Below are positions 19,377 through 28,714 of a stretch of DNA of 64,000 bases, piece by piece (position 1 is the first letter of the stretch; every line of letters begins with the position of its first letter). Location: contig CBDICS010000087.1 in assembly GCA_965277415.1 (NCBI GenBank), positions 1 through 64,000 of the forward strand, given 5' to 3'. Under the pieces are notes generated by a model. That model was not told where the DNA came from. It ran no database searches and was given only the letters and a program-made list of their open reading frames with translations. Source of the DNA: JAHDHW01 sp965277415 (GTDB lineage: Bacteria > Bacteroidota > Bacteroidia > Chitinophagales > Saprospiraceae). The translations under genes were made by a program, and so were the position numbers.

Positions 19377-22282
19377 ATGAACAAACCACTACAAGTAATT
19401 TGGATACTTTTACTAATTGGTATTCAAGGCTTTGGCCAGAATAGAACAATTGATGGATCATCAAATAATCTGCAAAACTCAAATTGGGGAGCTTCAGGCA
19501 ATCAACTTAGAACACTTACTTCTAATGGATTTGAGGATGGCATTTCTGCCCCGGGAGGCATCAATCGACCAAATCCTCGAATTGTCAGTAATACCATCTT
19601 TGCTCAAGATTCGATGATCAATGATGCTTTAACCCTAAGTGATTTCACATGGGTATTTGGTCAATTCATCGACCACGATGTCATTGCTACACCATCAAAT
19701 CATGATGAAGATATTAGCATTCCTATAAATTTTTCTGATCCTCACTTTAATCCTGGAGGTGCATTTCCTTTTATTGAGATTGGTATGACACGCTCTTTAG
19801 AGCATCCCGGTACAGGCACAAGTTCTATAAATCCTCGAGGATACACTAATGATATTACCTCATGGATTGATGCCTCCAATGTATATGGTTCTGATTTGGA
19901 TCGGGCCGAATACCTTAGAAGTTTTACAGAAGGAAAACTAAAAACTTCCACAGGTAACTTGCTACCTTTTAATACGGACAACCATGAATATGGAGGTATC
20001 ATTGATGATTCAGCTCCATTTATGGATAATGAAAATCCTTTTAATGATCAATTGTTTGTAGCTGGTGATAGTAGAGCTAATGAAAATGTAGCACTTGCTT
20101 CCTTCCATACTATTTTTGTAAGAGAACACAATAGATTGTGCGATGAACTAGTATTAGCTAATCCAAATTGGTCCGATGAAGAATTGTATCAGCATGCCAG
20201 AAAAATAGTAAGTGCTTATATTCAGTCTATCGTCTATGATGAATGGCTTCCCGTAATGGGCGTTCATCTCCCCTGATTATAGTGGATATGATAATACGAT
20301 AGATCCAACAATATCTAATGTTTTTTCTGCTGCTGCATTCCGCCTAGGGCATACACTACTAAGTGGTACAATACCAAGAATGGATAATTTTGGAAATACT
20401 ATTCCAGAAGGAAACCTTACTTTATTACAAGCATTTTTTGCGCCGTATGAACTAGTCCAAAATGGAGGTATAGATCCAATATTTAAAGGTATGGCCACTC
20501 AAATAGAACAAGAAATGGATTGTAAAATGGTAGATGATGTTCGAAATTTTCTTCTTTGGTCCGCCTCAAGCAGGTTTGGGTGGGCTTGATTTAGCCGCAA
20601 TTAATATTAACCGTGGACGAGAGAGAGGACTACCCGATTTTAATACTATTCGCCAGGATTTTGGCTTATCAGCCTATACTACCTTTTCAGAGATTAATGA
20701 AAATCCGGATGATATGGCAACTATGGAGACACTGTATGGCGATATAAATAATATAGATCCTTGGGTTGGTATGTTAGCAGAAGATCACATGCCTAATGCA
20801 CTTTTTGGAGAAACGATCATGAAAATTATGGAGGAACAGTTTTTTGCACTTCGTGAGGGAGATCGTTTTTATTATGAAAATGACCCAGTATTAAGTCAAA
20901 TAGAAAAGGAGGATATCCGAAATACCACATTTAGAGATATTATAATGCGAAATACAGGAATTACCGTAATGCAAATGAATGTATTTGAAGCAATGGATCA
21001 TGATTCAATTTGTCCTGCACAGACTCCTTTTGCAAATATCTTAGGAGGTATTCAAACCATTGATGGAGATCAGGTAGAAGGGGTAGATATAGCTATTACC
21101 TACCAAGAAAATGGATTTATGGCTGGAAATGTAGTGACCGGACAAAGCGGCGGATATGTCGTTGAAGATTTAGAGACTTGTGACCATTATAATGTAACAG
21201 CAGAGAAAGACTATAATCATGTCAATGGGGTTAGTACTTTTGATTTGATATTTATCAAACGTCATATTCTACAAACCGAATTATTGGACAATCCTTATAA
21301 AGCACTATCAGCAGATGTAAATAATGATGGCAATATTTCAACTATAGATATGGTAGAGGCTAGAAAAGTAATCTTATTTATTCAGGATACCTTCACTAAT
21401 AATAAATCATGGAGGTTTATAGACGAAAATATCACATTTGCTGATCCTAATAATCCAGTAGAAGCAATTTTTGATCAAACACAAATTAATTATTTACCTG
21501 GAGATACTGAAGCTAATTTTATAGGACTTAAAATTGGCGATGTAACGGGTAATGCTGATCCTGCTGGATTTAGTAATGACAATGACACTGAAACTCGAAA
21601 TGATTATTCTGAGATATTCACAATGACTGGAATAGATAAAGATATTGAACCGGAGCACAATTACGCTTTCACTATCCGTGCGAATGGTTTTGAAAATCTA
21701 GCTGGTGCACAATTTGCGCTACAATTTGATAAAGATGCTCTTACCCTTAATGAAGTAATACCAGGAGATTTAACCAATCTTAGTTCTGCTAACTTTGCTG
21801 TTCATCAAGATCTAGGGGCAGTATCTGTAAGTTGGGATACTGATGAGGTCATTAAAGGTTCAATATTTTTCACAGTAAATGTTTCTTCAAAGACGAAAGG
21901 AGCATTGAGTGAGTTTATTAAACTAAATTCTCAAATCACAAAATCAGAAGCTTATACTTCTGATCTCGAAATAGCTGATGTTGAACTTGTTTTCGAAAAT
22001 AATATTACAAATCAGAAGGCACCATTTGACTTATTCCAAAACACTCCAAACCCTTTTAATGAACAAACTAATATACATTTTACTTTACCTACAGCTAGCG
22101 AAGTAGAATTAGTCGTTTATGATTTATCAGGAAAGGCTTTATATCAAAAACAAGGGCACTTCACTTCAGGTTTTAATGGTATCCAAATTGACAAGTCTGA
22201 TCTAAATGGATCTGGGATTTTATACTATCAGTTAAATACTATATTTGGAAGTAAGACTAGAAGAATGATAATGATGGAATAA
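19377..22282 (+). pseudogene. Secreted animal-type haem peroxidase with dockerin-like, cohesin-like and T9SS domains (two frameshifts)
   Basis: As read, three frames: 19377-20276, about 20277-20555, and about 20556-22282. Deleting one C near 20270-20273 and one C near 20555 gives a continuous 967-residue protein. It has a signal peptide (GIQGFGQ), an animal haem-peroxidase domain with FGQFIDHD (distal His), FVREHNRLCDEL and FRLGHTLLSG (proximal His), and INRGRERGLPDFN. A dockerin-like pair follows (VNGVSTFDLIFIKRHIL and ADVNNDGNISTIDMVEARK), ending at GLKIGDVTG. Then come a cohesin-like sandwich (AGAQFALQFDKDALTLNEV) and a type A sorting domain (NTPNPFNEQT). Predicted role: extracellular oxidation using H2O2, attached at the surface. 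Both faults are extra C bases, so sequencing error is as likely as true decay. Confidence 0.85.
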
Positions 22283-22328
22283 GGGACGAAAGACCATTGC
22301 ACCTAGCTTTGTTAAGATATACTTGATA

Positions 22329-22373
22329 CAAAGTGGTTTGGGATTCTCCCAAGCCATTTCGGTCAATATAAAT
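22329..22373 (+). terminator. Hairpin after the peroxidase gene, part of a short repeat family
   Basis: AAGTGGTTTGGGA pairs with TCCCAAGCCATTT (two G-U) around a 3-base loop, 50 bases after the peroxidase stop. The same outer ends occur at 14370-14461. Probable transcription end for the peroxidase. Confidence 0.6.
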
Positions 22374-22482
22374 ATGAAAAATGCTAACTATTGCTTATAA
22401 AAGTTGAGATGACTCATGTTTTTTAGTTATTTCTTCTTATAATGGGTTCTGAATAATTAATTATATAGAACCCATTATTTTT

Positions 22483-24510
22483 ATGCCCAATCATCCATAT
22501 TCTAAGCTTTTCACTCCACTTGATTTAGGTTTTACTACTATAAAGAACCGTGTACTTATGGGTTCCATGCATACAGGCTTGGAAGAGGAGAAAAATGGTT
22601 TTGAAAGGATGGCTACTTATTTTGGGGAACGAGCGAAAGGAGGCGTGGGACTAATCGTAACAGGGGGAATTGCGCCTAACAAAGCTGGTTGGGTAAGCCC
22701 TTTTGCAGCTAAAATGTCTACAAAAAAAGAGGCCAATAAGCATAAAATTATTACAGAAAGCGTACATGAAGAAGGTGGAAAAATATGTATGCAAATATTA
22801 CATACTGGTCGATATGCTTACCATCCTTTCGGAGTCGCTCCAACAGCCATAAAAGCTCCAATTACTCCTTTCAAACCCTGGGAACTTAGCGGGAGAGGCA
22901 TAAAAGGAACGATCAAAGATTTCGTAAAATGTGCTGAACTTGCACAATTAGCTGGCTATGATGGTGTGGAAATCATGGGGTCAGAAGGTTATCTAATCAA
23001 TCAATTTATAGTATCAAAAACCAATAAAAGAAAAGATGAATGGGGTGGATCATTCGAAAATAGAATTCGATTTCCACTTGAAATAGTCAAGCAAGTCAGG
23101 GCTGCAGTTGGTACTGATTTCATCATTATTTATAGGCTTTCAATGCTCGACTTAGTTCATGATGGCAGCAATTGGGAAGAAGTTGAGATCTTAGCAAAAA
23201 AAATTGAGGAAGCAGGAGCAAGCATCATTAATACGGGTATCGGTTGGCATGAAGCCCGTGTACCGACTATTGCTACGATGGTACCTAGAGGCGGTTTTAG
23301 CTGGGTTACGAAGCGCCTAATGGGAAAAGTGAACATTCCACTGATCACTACCAATAGAATCAATACACCTGAGATTGCAGAAAAAATCCTTTCTGATGGC
23401 CATGCCGATATGGTTTCAATGGCTCGACCACTTCTAGCAGATCCGGAATTTGTAAATAAAGCTTTTCAAAATAAAAGTAATGAAATCAATACTTGCATCG
23501 GATGTAATCAAGCTTGTTTAGATCATGTATTTGAAAGAAAAACAGCTTCTTGCCTAGTCAATCCCAGAGCTTGTTTTGAAACAGAAATTGTGCTTCAAAC
23601 AACAAAATCACCAAAAAAGATAGCCGTAGTCGGAGCTGGGCCTGCTGGTCTCTCTTTTTCTACCACTGCAGCTCAAAACGGGCATGATGTATATTTATAT
23701 GATGCATCTTCAGAAATCGGTGGACAGTTTAACATGGCAAAACAGATTCCGGGCAAAGAAGAATTTCATGAAACACTAAGATATTACAAACAACTCCTGG
23801 ATAAAACAGGTGTTCAACTCTACCTCAATCAAAAAGTGGATGCTGATTTTTTAATCGCCCAAAAATTTGATGAAGTCATACTAGCAACCGGTGTATCTCC
23901 TAGAAAAATAAATATTCAAGGTATTGATCACCCTAAGGTACTATACTATACAGATGTATTAAAAAACAAAGTAAGTGTCGGAGAAAGTGTAGCCATTATT
24001 GGTGCAGGAGGAATTGGTTTTGATGTGGCAGAATACCTTTCTCATCATGGCGAATCAACAAGTCTAAATATTGCCGCTTTCATGAAAGAATGGGGGGTTG
24101 ACATGGATTATGGAAATCGAGGTGCCCTAAAGGAATCAAATCCCGAACCTTCCGCCAGAGAGATCTACTTGCTGCAGAGGTCTAAGGGCAAATTAGGCGC
24201 TCGATTAGGAAAAACAACAGGATGGATACATCGATCTAGTCTCAAGATGAAAAGAGTAAATATGATTGCCAAAGTTGAATATCAAAAGGTTGATGATGAT
24301 GGTTTACACATTTTGAGTTCTGGCAAACCAATGACATTAGCTGTCGACCATGTCATTATCTGTGCTGGACAAGAGCCTTTGAGGGATTTATTAGAACCAT
24401 TAAAAAACGCTGGACTCTCCGCACATTTGATAGGAGGCGCTGATGAGGCGAAGGAACTTGATGCAAAAAGAGCAATAGATCAAGGCTTGAGGTTAGCTGC
24501 GGGGATGTAA
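22483..24510 (+). CDS. NADH:flavin oxidoreductase / 2,4-dienoyl-CoA reductase-like enzyme
   Basis: 675 residues, the usual FadH length. N-terminal Old Yellow Enzyme TIM barrel (FMN; ILHTGRYAYHP and GYDGVEIMGSEGYLINQF), a 4Fe-4S motif CIGCNQAC...C (CX2CX3CX11C), an FAD-binding Rossmann motif (VVGAGPAGLS), and a second nucleotide motif (VAIIGAGGIGFDVAEYL). FadH reduces 2,4-dienoyl-CoA with NADPH during beta-oxidation of unsaturated fatty acids, but the family also holds other enone reductases, so the substrate is not certain. No fad genes adjoin it. It stands alone on the plus strand, followed by a small palindrome before the next gene. Confidence 0.9.
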   Translation: MPNHPYSKLFTPLDLGFTTIKNRVLMGSMHTGLEEEKNGFERMATYFGERAKGGVGLIVTGGIAPNKAGWVSPFAAKMSTKKEANKHKIITESVHEEGGKICMQILHTGRYAYHPFGVAPTAIKAPITPFKPWELSGRGIKGTIKDFVKCAELAQLAGYDGVEIMGSEGYLINQFIVSKTNKRKDEWGGSFENRIRFPLEIVKQVRAAVGTDFIIIYRLSMLDLVHDGSNWEEVEILAKKIEEAGASIINTGIGWHEARVPTIATMVPRGGFSWVTKRLMGKVNIPLITTNRINTPEIAEKILSDGHADMVSMARPLLADPEFVNKAFQNKSNEINTCIGCNQACLDHVFERKTASCLVNPRACFETEIVLQTTKSPKKIAVVGAGPAGLSFSTTAAQNGHDVYLYDASSEIGGQFNMAKQIPGKEEFHETLRYYKQLLDKTGVQLYLNQKVDADFLIAQKFDEVILATGVSPRKINIQGIDHPKVLYYTDVLKNKVSVGESVAIIGAGGIGFDVAEYLSHHGESTSLNIAAFMKEWGVDMDYGNRGALKESNPEPSAREIYLLQRSKGKLGARLGKTTGWIHRSSLKMKRVNMIAKVEYQKVDDDGLHILSSGKPMTLAVDHVIICAGQEPLRDLLEPLKNAGLSAHLIGGADEAKELDAKRAIDQGLRLAAGM

Positions 24511-24538
24511 AGAAACGTATATTTTGAAAATCTATAAT

Positions 24539-24565
24539 GTATTAAGTATACTGTGCACTTAATAC
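24539..24565. promoter_or_regulatory. Palindrome between reductase and asparaginase genes
   Basis: A perfect 9-bp arm pair (GTATTAAGT / ACTTAATAC) with a 9-base spacer lies between the stop at 24510 and the start at 24602. There is no T-run, so it may be a regulator site or a weak terminator. Confidence 0.35.
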
Positions 24566-24601
24566 GTCATGTATTTGAACTATTTCTAAAAGACTACTAC
24601 T

Positions 24602-25615
24602 ATGTTTTCAAGAAGAAAGTTTTTAAAAAGATCATCTGTGAGTTCTTTAGGGCTTATTGCCTCTGGATTGCTGACACCTGCATGTGCTGAGAATAATGAA
24701 ACTAATGCACAAGAAAAACCTGATCAGAAAGTAATTGCACCTTTTGTCATCTCTACTTGGGATAATCAAAAAGCTAATGAAGCAGCAATGAATGTATTGA
24801 GCAAAGGAGGCAATGCATTAGATGCGGTTGAAGCTGGGGTTAAAATTCCAGAAGGAGATCCTGAAGATAAATCTGTTGGATATGGAGGTCGACCTGATCG
24901 AGATGGTGATGTGACTTTAGATTCATGTATCATGGATTCAAAGGGTAATTGTGGCTCAGTTTGCTTTCTTGAAGGTATAAAGCATCCCGTCTCCGTAGCA
25001 CGGATGGTCATGGAAAAAACACCTCATGTAATCCTTGCAGGTAAAGGTGCGCAGCAATTTGCATTAGCTAATGGTTTCAAAAAAGAAAACTTACTGACTG
25101 AAGAATCTAGATTAGAATGGGAAGAATGGAAAAAAGAATCTAAATATGAACCTATCATAAATATAGAAAACCACGATACGATTGGCATGTTGGCTATAGA
25201 TTCTAATGGTGATATTTCTGGTGCTTGTACAACTAGTGGCTTAGCTTATAAAATGAAAGGAAGAGTCGGAGATTCGCCAATTATTGGAGCAGGCTTATAT
25301 GTAGATAATGAAGTCGGAGGTGCAACAGCAACAGGTATGGGAGAAGCCGTGCTGAGATCAGTGGGCTCTTTCTTAGTGGTAGAATTAATGAGGCAAGGTA
25401 TGAGTCCAGCAGAAGCCTGTAAAGAAGCCGTAATGAGAATCGTCCGAAAACAACGTTTTGATAATATACAGGTAGGCTACTTAGCTATTAATAAAAAAGG
25501 AGAATATGGCGCTTTCTGCATTCATGAAGGTTTTGAATATGTGCTTACAACAAATAAAAAAACAGCCTTATATAATTCAGCCTTTCATTTGAAAGCAACA
25601 AAAAAAGAAAAATAA
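24602..25615 (+). CDS. N4-(beta-N-acetylglucosaminyl)-L-asparaginase (Ntn hydrolase), Tat-type lipoprotein
   Basis: 337 residues. It hydrolyses the GlcNAc-asparagine bond of glycoasparagine. Twin-arginine-like leader (SRRKFLKRSS) with a lipobox LTPAC, Cys28. The Ntn fold motifs include GGNALDAVEAGVKIPEGDP in the alpha chain and HDTIGM, where Thr193 would be the autocleavage site and nucleophile of the beta chain; GRVGDSPIIGAGLYVDNEVG and ATATGMGEA line the substrate pocket in this family. Length is typical. Periplasmic or surface lipoprotein location is inferred from the leader. It could share transcription with the reductase upstream (91-base gap with a palindrome). Confidence 0.92.
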   Translation: MFSRRKFLKRSSVSSLGLIASGLLTPACAENNETNAQEKPDQKVIAPFVISTWDNQKANEAAMNVLSKGGNALDAVEAGVKIPEGDPEDKSVGYGGRPDRDGDVTLDSCIMDSKGNCGSVCFLEGIKHPVSVARMVMEKTPHVILAGKGAQQFALANGFKKENLLTEESRLEWEEWKKESKYEPIINIENHDTIGMLAIDSNGDISGACTTSGLAYKMKGRVGDSPIIGAGLYVDNEVGGATATGMGEAVLRSVGSFLVVELMRQGMSPAEACKEAVMRIVRKQRFDNIQVGYLAINKKGEYGAFCIHEGFEYVLTTNKKTALYNSAFHLKATKKEK

Positions 25616-26513
25616 AATATTAAGGGGACAGGGCATAAATAAATCATAGTAATCGTAAAATTTCCTAATTGATTGAGTAAAGGAGATAAGCAGATATTTA
25701 TAAGTAACTTAGATAAGCACTTCACAAAGCCCTTTCCAGCTGATCTCCTGTCCAAAGGACAATCACTAAGGAAGGAAGGACAAAATCACTTAGAGCTTGT
25801 TTAATATTCCGTTAATCGGTTACAAGCGGTAAATTTTCTCCTGCATTTCGTTAATTTTTTCGTCGGATAGCCCACATCCGAAGCAAAATATGCCTCATTC
25901 AGAATAAAGTTTACTCACTTTTGCTTAATCATGAAAATTTAAACAAGCTCTTAAACCAAAAATTCTTTGGACAGTATCATTCAGTTTCATATCTTTACTT
26001 TTCACTAAGGGTGATTACACACTAATCTTGAGGACTCCTAAGTTTTTCCAAACACCCTAGACGATTGTCAAAATTACTTGATGAATTTGAAATCTTGTAC
26101 CAATTAAAGAGATTCAATAGCTACTTAGTTGAATACAACTTTGAAACGAAGAAAGATTTTTTTTGACGAAATTTTATAATTGCTAAAGCATATATAATCA
26201 GTATTGTTGAAAAAATCAGCAAACCTAGTTTTTTGCTTAGTTATTTTTCCTGATAATCTAAACTTACACTTTTAAGCTTACTGCTAACTGTGGTCGTCTC
26301 TATTTTTTATAGCGCCTTTTGAGTCAATTCTCGATAGAATAGTCTCTTTTTACAGCTTATAAAAAAAGGATCGTGGCATCGGTTTTGCAGTGCAATGATG
26401 TATATCCTTTTGAAACATAGGGAATTTTGTAACATTTCCCATTACTTTTAATTAGCTTTTCTGACTTATTTTTAGGCTAATTAGATCCCATGATTAAAAA
26501 CATTGATTAGAGT
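25616..26513. other. Intergenic region containing a possible MITE, otherwise no gene seen
   Basis: About 900 bases without a convincing frame on either strand. The only clear structure is the 159-bp inverted-repeat element at 25793-25951, annotated separately. The sequence to its right is AT-rich and shows no perfect -7 box before the response regulator. Confidence 0.6.
25793..25951. mobile_element. MITE-like element with inverted termini
   Basis: The termini GAGCTTGTTTAA and TTAAACAAGCTC are perfect inverted repeats 159 bp apart, each flanked by TTA/TAA-like bases. The interior holds a small hairpin (CGGAT / ATCCG around 25863-25879) and no reading frame. This fits a non-autonomous miniature element; no transposase with these ends is in the window. 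Confidence 0.55.
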
Positions 26514-27179
26514 ATGGAGCAAGTTAACGTAGTAATTGCAGACGATCATCAACTATTTATAGCTGGTCTAAAAACTATTCTTAAAGACATCGACGGTTAT
26601 GTTATCAACCTTATAGACATAGCTAATACTGGAGATGAATTGATGAATATCCTTAAAAAACACATCCCAGATTTATTGATTCTTGACCTTAATATGCCTG
26701 AAAGAGATGGCTTAGATGTACTCTCTTCTATTGGACATAAATACGACGAATTAAGGATCCTCGCCTTAACAATGTATGATGAATCAAAAATCGTTAAATC
26801 GGCTTTCAAATCAGGCGTAGATGGTTATGTCTTGAAAAGTTCTGGCAAGGAAGAACTGGTAAAAGCAATCACCGAAGTTTTGGAAGGCCATACATTTATG
26901 GGTGAAGGAGTGAGTTTGAATGCTTTTGCTACTGGTGGAAGAAAGAGTGATAATGCCATTCAATTTGAAGATAGATTTATTAAAAAATATAATTTAACCA
27001 AACGAGAGATTGAAATTCTCCGCTTGATTTCTCATGCTTTAAGTAATAAAGAGATTGCCAAAGAACTCTATATTAGTGATCAAACAGTCAGTGTCCATCG
27101 AAAAAATATTATGCGAAAACTTGGTGTCAGTAATACCGCTGGACTGATAAAAATAGCATATGATCATAGCTTGATTTAA
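26514..27179 (+). CDS. NarL/FixJ-type response regulator (LuxR HTH), orphan
   Basis: 221 residues. Receiver domain with the acidic pair D10-D11 (VIADDHQLF), phosphoacceptor D58 in LLILDLNMPERDG, the conserved Thr region (ILALTMYD) and Lys in YVLKSSGK. C-terminal LuxR-type helix-turn-helix, LTKREIEILRLISHALSNKE then YISDQTVSVHRKNIMRKLGV. It binds DNA when phosphorylated by a sensor kinase. No kinase is adjacent, so the partner lies elsewhere. It precedes the cohesin/adhesin cluster by about 700 bases, but control of that cluster is only a guess. Confidence 0.93.
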   Translation: MEQVNVVIADDHQLFIAGLKTILKDIDGYVINLIDIANTGDELMNILKKHIPDLLILDLNMPERDGLDVLSSIGHKYDELRILALTMYDESKIVKSAFKSGVDGYVLKSSGKEELVKAITEVLEGHTFMGEGVSLNAFATGGRKSDNAIQFEDRFIKKYNLTKREIEILRLISHALSNKEIAKELYISDQTVSVHRKNIMRKLGVSNTAGLIKIAYDHSLI

Positions 27180-27874
27180 TTTTATACTGTTTATAATATT
27201 GATAATCAACGAATTGTGTATAAATGACTTATTTATCCTATAATAATAGTATAACAATATTTTAAATGTGAAAAATACCACTTTTTGGGTACATTCTACA
27301 TGCCATTATCTTTTATCTTTGCATTATCAAAACTTAATTAATACGAATACTCAAAACCGAACTTAGTTTTTAAATACAAAGTAAATCCCTTGAACTGAAA
27401 TACTTATCCTATTAAAGCTTTTGCAAAGGCATTTATCCGATAGCCTAATTCCTCTAAAAGCTTTTCCTCCTGATTGTTTTCTAGGTGGGTAAATTTCAGA
27501 ACGACCAAATTTTAATTACCTCTTTGTCAATAGACTCGTCTGTTTTTTTGATGCTGTCTTTTGATTGATACGTGATTGCCTTTAGGCAAAGATTAGGTAG
27601 ACTGAAACCAGAATTTATAGAATTTTATTGTAATCTCATGAAGGAAACGAACATTATTTCATTTCTACGGAAATGGATCAACAACATATCTTTATGTTGC
27701 TCTAACTTATTAGCTTTTCTCAAGAAGTCAGGTCTGATATTTACAACTCTTCAACCTCGCGTTGAACGTGTTAGGATAATGAAAAAGCCACCCTTTTTCA
27801 AGAGATAATGCTGTGTCTGTTAGCTATGTTCATAAAAGAAAACAATTAGAAAAATAAATAACCAATTGATTAAG
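27180..27874. other. Intergenic region upstream of the cohesin/adhesin cluster
   Basis: About 690 bases. It includes a -7 box at 27314-27321. A 78-codon frame at 27572-27808 has no recognisable features and no good start context, so I do not call it a gene. If the box is the promoter for the cluster, the 5' leader would be about 550 bases, unusually long. Confidence 0.45.
27314..27321 (+). promoter_or_regulatory. Bacteroidota -7 box (TATCTTTG)
   Basis: Perfect TAnnTTTG. The nearest upstream TTTG is at 27284-27287, a 26-base spacer that is longer than the usual 19 or so. It may drive the cohesin/adhesin/PorP genes with a long leader. Confidence 0.35.
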
Positions 27875-28675
27875 ATGACAAAACGAGTACTGTTATATTT
27901 TGCTTTGCTTTTGTGGTTCGTTGTGCCGGTAACGGCACAACCTACCATTTTTATAGAAGATCAATCTGTAGATCCGAATACTAGCACTACAGTAGATGTT
28001 AAAATATCTGGATTTTTAGATATTCTATCTGTCCAGTTTTCCGTCAACTGGGATAGTGATATGCTTCAGTTTGATAGCATTAGCATCGATGAAATCGGAG
28101 TCTTACCCGACTTAAACGCTAGTAATTTTGGAACTACTAATTCACACCTTGGACGTTTTACTACTTCTTGGTTTAATCCAAGTTTAGTAGGAGTAGAGGT
28201 AGAAGATAGTAGTACTATTTTCACTATCCATTATCAAGTATTAGGAGACCCAGGAACTTCATCAGATGTAGGTATTTCTGATGATCCACTTGCAATTGAA
28301 ATCTCATATGAAGATGGAACTGTTCTTGACATAAGCGATATAACACTTGAAAATGGTACAGTAAATGTATTACAAGCTATGGCGGTTGAAAATTTATTAG
28401 TTCAATCCAATCAAGCATTCACCTTGTATCAAAACGAACCTAATCCTTTTGACAATCAAACAGTTATACGATTCGATGTAAATGAGGCATCGGATTTTGT
28501 ACTGGAGGTCTATGATTCAAAAGGAGCTTTGATACATGCTCATAATGATTATTATTTAACCGGTAGTCAATCGATTACTATTGATAAGGAAATACTGCCT
28601 GCAATAGGTACTTATTTCTATAAATTAAAAACCAAAGATTATTTTATAACTAACAGGATGATTTTAGTTAGATAG
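27875..28675 (+). CDS. Small secreted cohesin-domain protein with T9SS sorting domain
   Basis: About 266 residues from the ATG at 27875; a TTG nine bases upstream is an alternative start. Signal peptide (LLYFALLLWFVVPVTAQ), one cohesin-like beta-sandwich (TTVDVKISGFLDILSVQFSV and WDSDMLQFDSISI, with later FGTTNSHLGRFTTSWFN), and a type A sorting domain (FTLYQNEPNPFDNQTVIRF). Cohesins bind dockerins on partner proteins in cellulosomes; here no carbohydrate-active enzyme is present. The domain closely resembles the four cohesin-like domains of the adhesin that starts 40 bases downstream, so it is probably co-transcribed with it. Confidence 0.85.
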   Translation: MTKRVLLYFALLLWFVVPVTAQPTIFIEDQSVDPNTSTTVDVKISGFLDILSVQFSVNWDSDMLQFDSISIDEIGVLPDLNASNFGTTNSHLGRFTTSWFNPSLVGVEVEDSSTIFTIHYQVLGDPGTSSDVGISDDPLAIEISYEDGTVLDISDITLENGTVNVLQAMAVENLLVQSNQAFTLYQNEPNPFDNQTVIRFDVNEASDFVLEVYDSKGALIHAHNDYYLTGSQSITIDKEILPAIGTYFYKLKTKDYFITNRMILVR

Positions 28676-28714
28676 TAGCAATATTTTTTCTAGCATCCCA
28701 AATTCCAAGGACAG

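Noticed and set aside
27572..27808. 78-codon frame in the intergenic region
   Set aside because: No start context, family or conserved features; left as intergenic.
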